The position numbers and the translations under genes were made by a program. Below are positions 34,970-44,160 of a DNA stretch of 64,000 nucleotides, in pieces. The number at the start of each line of letters is the position of its first letter. The first letter of the stretch is position 1. Location of the stretch: positions 62,001-126,000 of the forward strand of contig JAJXWP010000004.1 in assembly GCA_021781575.1 (NCBI GenBank), given 5' to 3'. The DNA is from Pseudomonadota bacterium (lineage in GTDB: Bacteria > Pseudomonadota > Alphaproteobacteria > Rhodospirillales > Magnetospirillaceae). A model generated the notes under the pieces. That model searched no databases and was not told where the DNA came from. It saw nothing but the letters and a program-made list of their open reading frames with translations.

Positions 34970-36379
34970 TCATCGTATTTCCCTCCCCGACATGCCAGGA
35001 GGCAGTCGGCCCGGCGGCTCGGGAGGTTTCGGCTGGACGGTCCCCTCGCCGGGCTTGGCCGGCAACAGGATGCCGGTCACCGATCTCTCGTCGCGCAGCA
35101 CATGCCGGGCGGCCTCGGTAACCTGGTCGACGGTCACGGCGGCGATCCGCCGCGGCCAGGCCTCTTCTTCCGCCACGGTCTCACCGGTGGCGAGGGCCTG
35201 GCCGAGAACGCGCGCCCCTGTATGGTAGGAATCCTTCGCATAGGCGACCGAGGCCTGCAGACGGTGCTTGGCCCGGTCGACCTCCTGGGCGGTCACGCCG
35301 GAGGCGGCAACCGCCTGAATCTGCGCGACAATGGCCGCCTGCAACTTGTCCATCGGCACGCCGGGGCGGGGATTGGCGCTGAATGAGAACGACGTCCGGC
35401 CGAGGACGTCGGGATCATAGGATGCGGTCGCCGAGGCGGCCACCTTCTGGTCGACCACCAGGCTCTTGTACAGGCGGCTGGTGGCGCCGTCGCCGAGGAT
35501 TTCCGCCAGAACCTGCAACGGATAAGCGAGGCGGGTTTCGCCCTGGTGATAGCTGGGCGCCAGGTAAAGGCGATTCCAGGCGGGCTCGTGGACATCGGGA
35601 TCCCGCAGCTCGACGGTCCGGGCGGCCACCGGTGGCGGCTCCTCGGCGCGGTAGCGCGCCGGAATCGTCCGCGCCGGGATGCCGCCGTAGTATTTCTCCG
35701 CCAGCGGCTTCAACTGCGCCGCCGTGATGTCGCCCGACACCACCAGGATGGCGTTGTTGGGCGCATACCAGCGCCGATGGAAATCGACCACGTCCTTCAG
35801 GGTGAAATGCTCGATATCGCTTCGCCAGCCGATGACCGGGTGATGATAGGAGCTGGTCAGATAAAGGGCGGCTTCCATCTGTTCGTCGAGCAGGGATTCG
35901 GGATCGTTCTCCACCCGCATGCGCCGCTCTTCCAGCACGACTTGGCGCTCCGGCTGGAAATCCCTGTCCCTGAGCGACAGATTGGCCATGCGGTCGGCCT
36001 CCAGCTTCATCACGATGCCCAGCTTGTCGGCCGCCACATTCTGATAGAACGCCGTGTAGTCGGTGGTGGTAAAGGCGTTGTCGCGCCCGCCGTTGATCGC
36101 CACGATGCGGGAAAACTGTCCCGCCGGCACAGTCTTGGTGCCTTTGAACATCATGTGCTCGAGCATATGGGCCAGGCCGGTCTTGCCCGGCGCCTCGTCG
36201 CCCGAGCCCACCTTGTACCACACCATGTGGCTGACCACCGGCACCCGGTGGTTGGGAATGACCACCACCTGCATGCCGTTCTTCAGGGTGAAGGTTTCGG
36301 GATTGAACACCTGCGCCGAAGCGGCGGGGGCAAGCAGCGCCCCGAACATCAGGCCCAGAGCGAGGAGATGATGGCGCAT
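34970..36379 (-). CDS. M16 family zinc peptidase (catalytic partner)
   Basis: The product of about 469 residues has a signal peptide and an intact HxxEH zinc motif, GLAHMLEHMMFKGTKT, with a downstream Glu in the EERRMRVEND block that would be the third ligand. The GRTSFSFSANPRPG block lies in the C-half. It should be a periplasmic peptidase that works with the next gene. I use the ATG at 36379 rather than the GTG at 36385, because GGAGGG is then 9 bases upstream. Substrate unknown. Confidence 0.93.
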   Translation of the reverse strand: MRHHLLALGLMFGALLAPAASAQVFNPETFTLKNGMQVVVIPNHRVPVVSHMVWYKVGSGDEAPGKTGLAHMLEHMMFKGTKTVPAGQFSRIVAINGGRDNAFTTTDYTAFYQNVAADKLGIVMKLEADRMANLSLRDRDFQPERQVVLEERRMRVENDPESLLDEQMEAALYLTSSYHHPVIGWRSDIEHFTLKDVVDFHRRWYAPNNAILVVSGDITAAQLKPLAEKYYGGIPARTIPARYRAEEPPPVAARTVELRDPDVHEPAWNRLYLAPSYHQGETRLAYPLQVLAEILGDGATSRLYKSLVVDQKVAASATASYDPDVLGRTSFSFSANPRPGVPMDKLQAAIVAQIQAVAASGVTAQEVDRAKHRLQASVAYAKDSYHTGARVLGQALATGETVAEEEAWPRRIAAVTVDQVTEAARHVLRDERSVTGILLPAKPGEGTVQPKPPEPPGRLPPGMSGREIR

Positions 36380-36505
36380 TGTCACTAACCCTCCCCGAGG
36401 GTCCGCTTCGGACCTCGGATATGAGGCTGCCCAGCCGAATGAATTGGGGCGAGGATCCGTCGGATCCTCACCGCCTGCTGAATGTTTCGGGGCGAAGCTT
36501 GGCGA

Positions 36506-37114
36506 TCAGTCGTCGAGCAGGTAATGCCACAGCGACCCTTTGTGGCCACCGCGGACAATCTGCGGACTGCCGTTGTCGCCGTCGGTGGCCGACTTGCCCG
36601 AGGAGGCGTTGTCCTTCAGCCGCTTGGCCTCGCGGGCCGCGTCCACCACCTCTCCGGGCGGTGGCTTGTCCCGCCAGAACAGGATCTTGTCGGTAAAGCT
36701 GTGGTCCGCGTCGATCAACGCGGTGGTTTCCTCATCCACTTTGCGGCGGATATCGGGATCGGCGCGATTGGCCCCGGCCTTGGCCAGCAGGAGCTGCTCA
36801 CCGGGGCTGAAGTCATTGCCCCCGGTGGCGGTGGCGGTGGCGGTCGGGGCCGCGGCCCCCACCAGCGCCGTCCGGGCCTCGTCGCGGGTCGTCCACTCCT
36901 GGGGCCGCTGTGCCCCTGGCCGCGGTGGCCGCAGGGTGTAGTCCGGCGGCTGCGCCAGTGGAGCGCGCGCCACGACGGCGAACTCGTCCGGCGGCGCCTT
37001 ATCGTAGCCCAAGGCCTTGCGGGCGCTGCTGCAGCCGGACAGTGTCAACGCGGTAAGAAGCGCGACGAGTGCGGCGCGTCCAACCTGGGATTTATGGCGG
37101 TGTGCTGAGCTCAT
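36506..37114 (-). CDS. DUF3035 lipoprotein, possible BamF-type protein
   Basis: The 202-residue product has a lipoprotein signal with LTLSGCSS (Cys28) followed by KALGYDKAPPDEFAVVARAPL and LPP-like RPPRPGAQ, which is the DUF3035 signature. The family has been linked to an alphaproteobacterial outer-membrane assembly subunit called BamF; I recall this link rather than see it. Ala/Thr-rich repeats (TATATATGG) occur around residue 90. The ATG overlaps the lspA stop by 4 bases, so the two are coupled, and lspA itself would process this lipoprotein. Confidence 0.75.
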   Translation of the reverse strand: MSSAHRHKSQVGRAALVALLTALTLSGCSSARKALGYDKAPPDEFAVVARAPLAQPPDYTLRPPRPGAQRPQEWTTRDEARTALVGAAAPTATATATGGNDFSPGEQLLLAKAGANRADPDIRRKVDEETTALIDADHSFTDKILFWRDKPPPGEVVDAAREAKRLKDNASSGKSATDGDNGSPQIVRGGHKGSLWHYLLDD

Positions 37115-37599
37115 GGGGTATTCTTATGCGAATCGCGATTGCCAAACAAGGAGTCGAAGACGAGAAATGCGGCGCCGACGCTAATTGCCCAATCGGCAAG
37201 ATTCATCGCCGGCCACCAGGTGAACGAACCGGCATGGACGTAGAGGAAATCCACCACCGCGCCGTAATGCAGGCGATCCGCCGCGTTGCCGACCGCGCCA
37301 CCGACCACCAGGCCGAGGCCGAGCAGCGCGACGCGGCTGCCGGCCTTGGCCATCCAGGCCACCAGAACGGCCGAGATGACCAGCGAAAGCAAGGTGAACA
37401 GCAAGGCGTTGTAGGGGCCCTGATTGTTCCCGACGCCGAAGCTGACCCCGCGGTTCCAGGCCAGAACGAAATCGAGGAAGGGCAATACCGGAATATGGCC
37501 CTGCGGCCGGACCATGGTCACGATGGCCCATTTGGCCAGCTGATCGACGGCGGCGACGATCACGGCCACGGCAAGGCCGAAGCGCAGGCGCCCGATCAT
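37111..37599 (-). CDS. lspA: Lipoprotein signal peptidase LspA
   Basis: LspA cleaves lipoprotein signal peptides in the inner membrane. The 162-residue product has four membrane segments and the two catalytic Asp: GGAVGNAADRLHYGAVVDF carries the N-x2-D motif and the second is in MNLADWAIS (the N-x-A-D motif). I use the ATG at 37599, which overlaps the ileS stop by one base; the frame is open 11 codons further. It lies between ileS and the DUF3035 gene. Confidence 0.95.
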   Translation of the reverse strand: MIGRLRFGLAVAVIVAAVDQLAKWAIVTMVRPQGHIPVLPFLDFVLAWNRGVSFGVGNNQGPYNALLFTLLSLVISAVLVAWMAKAGSRVALLGLGLVVGGAVGNAADRLHYGAVVDFLYVHAGSFTWWPAMNLADWAISVGAAFLVFDSLFGNRDSHKNTP

Positions 37600-40454
37600 C
37601 ACTTGCCTGACCGATCGACCACGCCGGCACACCGCGCACAGAGCCCATCATGGCCGTGCTGCCCGACATCGGGCAGGACCTTCCAGCAGCGCTGGCATTT
37701 CTCGCCCTCGGCCGCGCGGAAGAGCACTCCGACCCCCGGAACATCGGGCAGGGCGAAGGCACCCTCGGGCACATCCCCCACCGTCACCGTGATATCCGAG
37801 GTAATGGAGATCTCGGCCAGGTCGAGTCCGGCCAGCAGCGAGGCGTAGTCCGCGGTGACGGTAACCGTAGGCGCCGCTTGCAGGCTGGAGCCGATGCGTT
37901 TGGCTCCGCGTTCGACTTCAAGCGCCCCGGTCACCACCCGGCGCAGATCGCGAAGCCCCGTCCACCGCCGGGCCAGTTCCGCATCGCTCCACTCGGCGGG
38001 CAGTTCGGGGAATGGTTCCAGGTGGACGCTGCCCTTGGCACCGGGGTGGCGGGCCAGGTAGGCCTCCTCGGCGGTGAAGCACAGGAACGGCGCCAGCCAC
38101 CGCGACAAACAGGTGAACAGCACGGCCATGACGGTGCGCGCGGCACGACGGCGCGGGTCGGCGGGATGGTCGCAGTAGAGCGAATCCTTGCGGATATCGA
38201 AATAGAAAGCCGACAGATCGACGGTGCAGAAGTTGTGCAGCTCGGTGAACAGGCCGTGGAACTGGAAATCGCGGCAGGCCTGGCGCAGCCCGGCATCCAG
38301 TTCGACCAGCCGGTGCAGGACCCAGCGCTCCAACTGCGGCATCTCATGCACCGCCACCCCCTCGGCCTCGGTGAAGCCGTCGAGGGCGCCCAGCAGATAG
38401 CGCAGCGTGTTGCGCAGCCGGCGATAGATGTCCACCTGGGTCTTGATGATTTCGGGCCCGATGCGGAGGTCTTCCGAATAGTCCGAGCCGACCACCCACA
38501 GGCGCAGAATGTCGGCGCCGTACTGGGCCACCACCTCCTGCGGCGAAACCACGTTGCCCAGCGACTTCGACATCTTGCGGCCTTCCTCGTCGAGGACGAA
38601 GCCGTGAGTGACCACCGCATCGTAAGGCGCCCGCCCCCGCGTGCCGCAGCTTTCCAGCAGCGACGAATGGAACCAGCCGCGATGCTGGTCCGATCCTTCG
38701 AGATAAAGCGACGCCGGCCAAGGGAGGCCCCAGTGCCCGTGCTCGAGGACAAAGCTGTGGGTGCAGCCGGAATCGAACCAGACGTCGAGGATGTCGGTGA
38801 CCGGCTGCCACTCCGCCGAGACGTAGGCATCGCCGAGGAACCGCTCGGGCTTCGAGGTGAACCAGGCATCCGCCCCTTCCGCCTCGACGGCGGCGACGAT
38901 CCGGTCGATGACCGCCTGATCGCGCAAAATTTCGCCGGTGGCACGGTTGACGAAGACGGTGATCGGGACGCCCCAGGCGCGCTGCCGTGACACGCACCAG
39001 TCCGGGCGGCTCTCCACCATCGAGTAGATGCGGTTGCGCCCCTGAGCCGGCACCCAGCGGGTGGCGTCGATGGCGGCCAGCGCCTTGGCCCTGAGATCGT
39101 TGGTCTCCATGCTGATGAACCACTGCGGAGTGGTGCGGAAGATCAGCGGCGCCTTGGATCGCCAGGAATGGGGATAGCTGTGGATGACCTTGCCGGAATG
39201 GAGCAGGCCGCCGACGCTCTTCATCGCCTCGAGCATCGGCTTGGCCACCGGCGAGTAGTATTTGCCGTCCTTGCCCTGGGCCAACACCGACTGGCCGGCG
39301 AAGATGGGAACGCCCGGGTGGTAGGTGCCATCCGGCTGCACCGTCTCGGGCACGGCGATGCCATGCGCCTTGCCCAGATGCCAGTCGTCCTCGCCGTGGC
39401 CGGGCGCGATATGGACGAATCCCGTGCCGGTGTCGGCGGTGACGAAGTCGCCCGGCAGCAGGGGCACGGGAAAACCGTAGCCACCCTTGGCCTCGGCATG
39501 GGCGCTCAGTGGGTGGCGCGCCACCGTGCCGGCGAGATCGGCGCCGGCAACCGTCGCCAACTCGCTATAGGCGGCGATCTTGGCGTCGGCCATCACCTGA
39601 GGGGCCAGATCCCGGTTCAGCACCAGGCGCTCGCCCGGCACCGCCAGGCTGCCCGCGGCCACCGTATCGACGCGGTACACCCCGTAGGTCATTTCGGGTC
39701 CGTAAGCGACGGCCCGGTTGCCCGGCATGGTCCACGGCGTGGTGGTCCAGATGACCACCGCAGCGCCGTCCAGCTCCGGCCGGGCGGCCTTGACCACCGG
39801 AAACCGCACCCAGATGGTCACCGACGCATGGTCGTGATATTCCACTTCGGCTTCGGCCAGGGCGGTCTTCTCCACCACCGACCACAGCACCGGCTTCGCC
39901 CCCTTGTAGAGGCCGCCGTTCATCACGAACGTGCCCAGCTCGCGGACGATCTGTGCTTCGGCGCGGAAGGCCATCGTCGTGTAGGGATCGGCCCAGTTGC
40001 CGAGGACGCCGAGGCGCTGAAACTCTTCGCGCTGCACATTGATCCAGGCCTCGGCGAACTGCCGGCATTCGTTGCGAAACTCGATCGGATCGACGGCGTC
40101 CTTGTCGAGCCCCGCTTCGCGGTATCGCTCCTCGATCTTCCATTCGATAGGCAGGCCGTGGCAGTCCCAGCCGGGAACGTAATTGGCGTCCATGCCCAGC
40201 ATCTGCTGGCAACGGTTGATCACGTCCTTCAGGATCTTGTTGAGCGCATGACCGATGTGCAGATGGCCGTTGGCATAGGGCGGGCCATCGTGCAGGACGA
40301 ACTTCTCGCGGTCCCGGCCTTGTTCCCGCAGGCGGGCGAACAGGTCCATCTCGGCCCATCGGGCCAACAGGCGCGGCTCCAGATCGGGCAGCCCGGCCTT
40401 CATCGGAAAGTCGGTCTTGGGCAGGAAGACGGTCGATTTATAATCCGCGGTCAT
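37599..40454 (-). CDS. ileS: Isoleucyl-tRNA synthetase
   Basis: The 951-residue product is full-length. The HIGH motif is in PYANGHLHIGHALN (residues 66-69), WDCHGLPIEWK follows, the editing domain is present (CP1, including DTGTGFVHIAPGHGEDD), and the KMSKS motif is in EGRKMSKSLGNV. A C-terminal zinc-finger domain has two CxxC pairs (EKCQRCW and LCARCAG). The ATG at 40454 (MTADYKS) fits the family; upstream open sequence belongs to a repeat. It is followed by lspA, as in many bacteria. Confidence 0.97.
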   Translation of the reverse strand: MTADYKSTVFLPKTDFPMKAGLPDLEPRLLARWAEMDLFARLREQGRDREKFVLHDGPPYANGHLHIGHALNKILKDVINRCQQMLGMDANYVPGWDCHGLPIEWKIEERYREAGLDKDAVDPIEFRNECRQFAEAWINVQREEFQRLGVLGNWADPYTTMAFRAEAQIVRELGTFVMNGGLYKGAKPVLWSVVEKTALAEAEVEYHDHASVTIWVRFPVVKAARPELDGAAVVIWTTTPWTMPGNRAVAYGPEMTYGVYRVDTVAAGSLAVPGERLVLNRDLAPQVMADAKIAAYSELATVAGADLAGTVARHPLSAHAEAKGGYGFPVPLLPGDFVTADTGTGFVHIAPGHGEDDWHLGKAHGIAVPETVQPDGTYHPGVPIFAGQSVLAQGKDGKYYSPVAKPMLEAMKSVGGLLHSGKVIHSYPHSWRSKAPLIFRTTPQWFISMETNDLRAKALAAIDATRWVPAQGRNRIYSMVESRPDWCVSRQRAWGVPITVFVNRATGEILRDQAVIDRIVAAVEAEGADAWFTSKPERFLGDAYVSAEWQPVTDILDVWFDSGCTHSFVLEHGHWGLPWPASLYLEGSDQHRGWFHSSLLESCGTRGRAPYDAVVTHGFVLDEEGRKMSKSLGNVVSPQEVVAQYGADILRLWVVGSDYSEDLRIGPEIIKTQVDIYRRLRNTLRYLLGALDGFTEAEGVAVHEMPQLERWVLHRLVELDAGLRQACRDFQFHGLFTELHNFCTVDLSAFYFDIRKDSLYCDHPADPRRRAARTVMAVLFTCLSRWLAPFLCFTAEEAYLARHPGAKGSVHLEPFPELPAEWSDAELARRWTGLRDLRRVVTGALEVERGAKRIGSSLQAAPTVTVTADYASLLAGLDLAEISITSDITVTVGDVPEGAFALPDVPGVGVLFRAAEGEKCQRCWKVLPDVGQHGHDGLCARCAGVVDRSGK

Positions 40455-40477
40455 GATTTCGCTCTTCTTTGCGCTCC

Positions 40478-40541
40478 CGTCATCCGCGCGAACGCGAGGA
40501 GCCAGCAAGCAGTATGGATCCCCGGGTTCGCGGGGGTGACG
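40478..40541. repeat. Dispersed inverted-repeat element between ribF and ileS
   Basis: The 26 bases at 40478-40503 (starting CGTCATCCGCGCGAACGCG) are the reverse complement of 40516-40541 with about five mismatches. This is the common proteobacterial repeat whose translation reads DPRVRGGDE. It lies in the 99-bp ribF-ileS gap, where it could form a stem. Confidence 0.6.
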
Positions 40542-40553
40542 AGAGTGGACCCC

Positions 40554-41549
40554 TCATTCCTTGGCCTGCCCCAGGCAACGGCGGGCGGCGCGGCAATCCT
40601 CTTCGATCTGGGCCTTCAGCGCGGCAATGTCGGGAAATTTGCGTTCGGGCCGCAGGAAGTCGACCAGCGCGACGCGCAGATGGCGACCGTAGAGGTCGCC
40701 GTCATAGTCGAACAGGTGCACCTCAAGCAACTGGTCCCGCTTGCTGAAGGTGGGGCGGCTGCCAAAATTGGCCACCCCGGGCAGCCAGGTGGTGGCGCCG
40801 CCCTTGTCGACACCGGCGCGCACCGCATAGACGCCATGAGCCGGATGCAGGTAATCGGCCAGCTCGATATTGGCGGTGGGGAAGCCGACCGAATGGCCGC
40901 GGCCGTCGCCATGCTCGACCCGCCCCTCGATCTCCCAGTCGCGACCCAGGAGCCGTGCCGCTTCCCGCGGGCGGCCGCTCTGCAGCGCCTCGCGGATGCG
41001 GCTGGAGGAATAGACCGCGCCGTCCTCGGCGGTCACCGGCCCGATGCAGGTGACGCCGAACGCCCCACCCCCGGTTTCGCCGGCCGGTTCCTTTGTCGCG
41101 GGATTTTGCACCCCGCGCGCAGCCCATGCCTTGAGCATCGCCGGGGTGCCGCGGCGGTCGTGGCCGAAGGCGTAGTCGTAGCCGACCACCAGATGGGCCA
41201 CACCCAAACCCTTGATCAGCACCTCGTCGATGAAGTCCTCGGCCGAGTGGGCGGCGAATTCCAGGTCGAAATGCTGCATCAGCAGGTAGTCGACGCCCAG
41301 CGCGTCGATCAGGCGGGTCTTGATGCGGAACGGGGTCAGCCGGAACGGCGGCAGGGATGGATTGAACACCATGCGGGGATGCGGCTCGAAGCTCATCACC
41401 CCGCAGGCGACCCGCTTTTCGCGGGCGGCCACCAGGGCGGTGCCGATCACCGTCTGATGGCCGAGATGAACGCCGTCGAAATTGCCAAGCGCGACCACTC
41501 CGCCGCGAAGGGCAGCCGGCAGTTCGGCGTAATGGCGAAAGATGCGCAT
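40554..41549 (-). CDS. ribF: Bifunctional riboflavin kinase/FAD synthetase
   Basis: RibF makes FMN from riboflavin and then FAD from FMN. The 331-residue product has an N-terminal nucleotidyltransferase domain with GNFDGVHLGHQ and VVGYDYAFGHDRRG and the SSSRIREAL loop, and a C-terminal riboflavin kinase domain with GHSVGFPTANIE and VHLFDYDGDLYGRHL. An insert of about 15 residues (around 150-165) sits between GVQNPATKEP and the SSSR loop. It lies between maoC and ileS on the same strand. Confidence 0.95.
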   Translation of the reverse strand: MRIFRHYAELPAALRGGVVALGNFDGVHLGHQTVIGTALVAAREKRVACGVMSFEPHPRMVFNPSLPPFRLTPFRIKTRLIDALGVDYLLMQHFDLEFAAHSAEDFIDEVLIKGLGVAHLVVGYDYAFGHDRRGTPAMLKAWAARGVQNPATKEPAGETGGGAFGVTCIGPVTAEDGAVYSSSRIREALQSGRPREAARLLGRDWEIEGRVEHGDGRGHSVGFPTANIELADYLHPAHGVYAVRAGVDKGGATTWLPGVANFGSRPTFSKRDQLLEVHLFDYDGDLYGRHLRVALVDFLRPERKFPDIAALKAQIEEDCRAARRCLGQAKE

Positions 41550-41631
41550 GGGCGCGACGATCCCGGAAACCGCAGAGAACGGTAAGGGGTATTCGATTAC
41601 GCGGGGAATCGCAACTGTTGCCGGAACGGAT

Positions 41632-41672
41632 CGTCATCCCGAAAGGCGTCTTGTCGCTCGGCCGGGATGACG
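41632..41672. repeat. 10-bp perfect inverted repeat between maoC and ribF
   Basis: CGTCATCCCG (41632-41641) and CGGGATGACG (41663-41672) pair around a 21-base loop. It begins 10 bp before the end of maoC and is probably another copy of a CGTCA-ended intergenic palindrome, possibly acting as a terminator. Confidence 0.5.
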
Positions 41673-41681
41673 AAGACCGGC

Positions 41682-42110
41682 TCAGCCGCGCGACGGCACC
41701 ATGATGGTGGCCTCGCCGTCGACCACCACCGCATTTCCCACCGTGCATACGGTCTTGAAGTTGGCGCGCTTCTTGTCGGGGATCAGCTCGACCAGTTCGA
41801 CCTTGGCGATGACCGTGTCGCCGATCTTCACCGGGCCCTTGAAGCGCAGGTTCTGCGAGATGTAGATGCAGCCCGGGCCGGGCAGCTTGGTGCCGAAGAC
41901 GGTGGAAATGAATCCGACCGACAGCATGCCGTGGGCGATGCGCCCCTTGAACATGGTCTGGCTGGCGAATTCTTCGTTCAGGTGCACCGGATTGGTATCA
42001 CCGGAAACGCCGGCGAACAGAACGATATCGGCCTCGGTAATAGTCTTCCCATAGGTCGCTGTCTGACCGACCGAAAGATCCTCGAAGTAGTAGCCGTGCA
42101 ATCCGCTCAT
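41682..42110 (-). CDS. MaoC-like hydratase
   Basis: The 142-residue product is a single hot-dog-fold domain of the (R)-specific enoyl-CoA hydratase type: DIVLFAGVSGDTNPVHLNEEFA contains the hydratase motif with Asp and His in the D-x4-H arrangement, and FKGRIAHGMLSVG follows it. The likely reaction is hydration of an enoyl-CoA, for example in fatty acid or polyhydroxyalkanoate metabolism, but the substrate is not determined. I use the ATG at 42110 (MSGLHGYYFEDL). It is divergent from the small lipoprotein gene. Confidence 0.9.
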   Translation of the reverse strand: MSGLHGYYFEDLSVGQTATYGKTITEADIVLFAGVSGDTNPVHLNEEFASQTMFKGRIAHGMLSVGFISTVFGTKLPGPGCIYISQNLRFKGPVKIGDTVIAKVELVELIPDKKRANFKTVCTVGNAVVVDGEATIMVPSRG

Positions 42111-42234
42111 GGATTTCGCTGCCTTTCCTGCTCTATACCGATTGGTGGCCCCGACACTCATGCTGCACCGCAGAAGCCACGCCCGCGGAGTATGCCAGGG
42201 GGCGGTGAGAACGACAACATTGGGAGAACAACAG

Positions 42235-42522
42235 GTGATCTACCGTCTTGCCATAGCATCCTTGTCGTTGCTGACCCTGGCCGCCTGCGCCGACGATCCG
42301 GCCTGGACCAATCCCAGCCTTCCGAAAGCGCGCTGGGACGCCGATCTGACCGACTGCCGCCGCCAGGCCGACGACACGGTGGGAGCGGGCTCGTTCGCCG
42401 ATGTCGGCGACCCGCGCGGCGGCATTCCGATGCCCCAGGTCGACCATAGCGAGGATCGCGCTCGATGGGACGCCTCCGTCGCCAGTTGCATGAAAGACCT
42501 GGGATATCACCGGGTCAAATAG
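42235..42522 (+). CDS. Small lipoprotein of unknown function
   Basis: The 95-residue product has a lipoprotein signal with a hydrophobic core and lipobox TLAAC (Cys18). After it come short Asp/Arg-rich segments with WTNPSLPKARWDADLTDCRRQADD and, near the C-terminus, RARWDASVASCMKDLGY, a pattern often found in short proteobacterial lipoproteins with two further Cys that could form a disulphide. The start is a GTG at 42235 with GGGAGA upstream; the ATG at 42109 in the same frame is upstream of non-conserved sequence. Its 3' end overlaps the convergent GH13 gene by 16 bases. Confidence 0.7.
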   Translation: MIYRLAIASLSLLTLAACADDPAWTNPSLPKARWDADLTDCRRQADDTVGAGSFADVGDPRGGIPMPQVDHSEDRARWDASVASCMKDLGYHRVK

Positions 42523-44126
42523 GCGGCGCCCCACGGCGGCAAAAGAACCCCGCCGCCGTTTTTCGCCACCGGTAGACCTTGCACGGCGAGCGGGTGGAGG
42601 TCGGCGGGAATGTCGCAGACCGCCGGGTTGGCGGCACAATTGAACAGGCAGCGCAGCTGCTGTTCGTCGTATCGCCGCTCGAAGGCCAGAACCTGCCCCG
42701 TCACCGGCAGAAGGTGCATGTCCCCCCGCAGGAGGGCCGGCTGCGTCTTCCGCCAGGCCAGAAACCGCTGGCAGAAGCGGAGCACCGAGTGGGGTTCGGC
42801 CTGCTGCCGGTCCACCGCCAGCAGCAGATGCTCTTCTGGCAGCGGCAACCAGGGCCGGCCGCTGGTGAAGCCTCCGTGCGGCCCAGTGGTAGTCCACGGT
42901 ATCGGCGTCCGGCTGCCGTCGCGCCCCTTGAAGGCGGGCCAGAACGCCTTGCCATAGGGATCACGCAGCGCTTCGAACGGCAAGGACGCCTCGGTCAAGC
43001 CCAGTTCCTCGCCCTGATAGATGCAGGCGCTGCCGCGCAAGCTGAGCAACAGGGCCAGCAGGAGGCGGGCGAAAGCGGGGCTGCCGTCGCCCCAGCGGCT
43101 GACCACGCGTTCCACGTCGTGGTTGGAAAAGGCCCAGCAGATCCATCCGTCGGCCAGCCGTTGTTCCACGTCGGCGATGGCTCGCGCCAGGATCTCGGCG
43201 GAAAAGCCGCGGCGCATCAGGCGCAGGGTGTAGGCCATGTGCAGGCGGCCGCTCCCTGCCGTATACAGGTTGGCCCGCACCAGCGGATCGGGTTCGCTCG
43301 ACAACTCGGCCAAGGTCACCGCCCCGGTGTACCGGTCCAGCAGGCTCCGCAGGCGGCCCATGACGCCCAGCGCCTCCGGCTGCGCCATGTCCCAGCGATG
43401 CTCCTGCAAGGCGAACGGCTTCAGCGGTGTCATACCGTCCGCCGGAGGCCGCGGCGGGTTGTCGCGCAAGGCGGCGTCGTGCATCAGGAAGTCGACCGCG
43501 TCGAGGCGAAAGCCGTCCGCTCCGCGCCGCAACCAGAATTCCCCGATGCGCTCCAGCTCCGCCAGCACCTCGGCGTGACGCAGGTTCAGTGCCGGCTGAT
43601 CGGCAAGAAAATGGTGCAAATAGTATTGGCGGCGGAGGGGATCCCAGGTCCAGGCACTACCGCCAAACACCGACAGCCAGTTGTTGGGCGGGGTTCCGTC
43701 CGCCCGCGCCTCGGCCCACACATACCAGTCGGCACAGCGGCCCGTGGCCGAGGCCCGGCTGGCCTCGAACCACGGATGGCGGCGGGAGGTGTGGCTCCAC
43801 ACCAGGTCGACCAGCACCTTGAGTCCCAGGGCGTGCGCCCGGTTGATCAATGCGTCGAAATCGGCCAGCCGGCCGAACATCGGATCCACCGCGCAGTGGT
43901 CGGCAACGTCGTAGCCGAAATCCTCCATCGGAGAGAGGTAGAACGGCGAGATCCACACGGCGTCGACGCCGAGCCCGGCGACGTAGTCGAGACGAGCCGA
44001 AATGCCGGCCAGGTCGCCGATTCCGTCACCATTGGAGTCACAGAAGCTGCGGGGAATGATGTGATAGAGAACGCCGCCCCGCCACCAGTCGTCGGGTATT
44101 CTTTGCTGTTCCTTAACTGCCGCCAT
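42507..44126 (-). CDS. GH13 alpha-glucosidase-like enzyme
   Basis: The 539-residue product is an oligo-alpha-glucosidase-type GH13 enzyme. It begins DDWWRGGVLYHIIPRSFCDSNGDGIGDL, which is the usual N-terminal barrel start. Conserved regions: region I DLVWSH, region II GFRLDAVDF with the nucleophile D209, region III LAELSSE with the acid E274, and region IV SNHDVERV with D337. The C-terminal beta-domain is short. No signal peptide is seen, so it is likely cytoplasmic and acts on maltodextrins, isomaltose or sucrose; specificity is not certain. It is divergent from the SLT gene with only 34 bp between starts. Confidence 0.9.
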   Translation of the reverse strand: MAAVKEQQRIPDDWWRGGVLYHIIPRSFCDSNGDGIGDLAGISARLDYVAGLGVDAVWISPFYLSPMEDFGYDVADHCAVDPMFGRLADFDALINRAHALGLKVLVDLVWSHTSRRHPWFEASRASATGRCADWYVWAEARADGTPPNNWLSVFGGSAWTWDPLRRQYYLHHFLADQPALNLRHAEVLAELERIGEFWLRRGADGFRLDAVDFLMHDAALRDNPPRPPADGMTPLKPFALQEHRWDMAQPEALGVMGRLRSLLDRYTGAVTLAELSSEPDPLVRANLYTAGSGRLHMAYTLRLMRRGFSAEILARAIADVEQRLADGWICWAFSNHDVERVVSRWGDGSPAFARLLLALLLSLRGSACIYQGEELGLTEASLPFEALRDPYGKAFWPAFKGRDGSRTPIPWTTTGPHGGFTSGRPWLPLPEEHLLLAVDRQQAEPHSVLRFCQRFLAWRKTQPALLRGDMHLLPVTGQVLAFERRYDEQQLRCLFNCAANPAVCDIPADLHPLAVQGLPVAKNGGGVLLPPWGAAYLTR

Positions 44127-44160
44127 GGTAACCTGATCCTTCCTTGAGTGGAGGCGGCGC

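Noticed and set aside
39168-41585. An 805-residue open frame on the plus strand
   Set aside because: It lies opposite ileS and ribF, which are full-length and conserved; it is a GC-rich antisense shadow.
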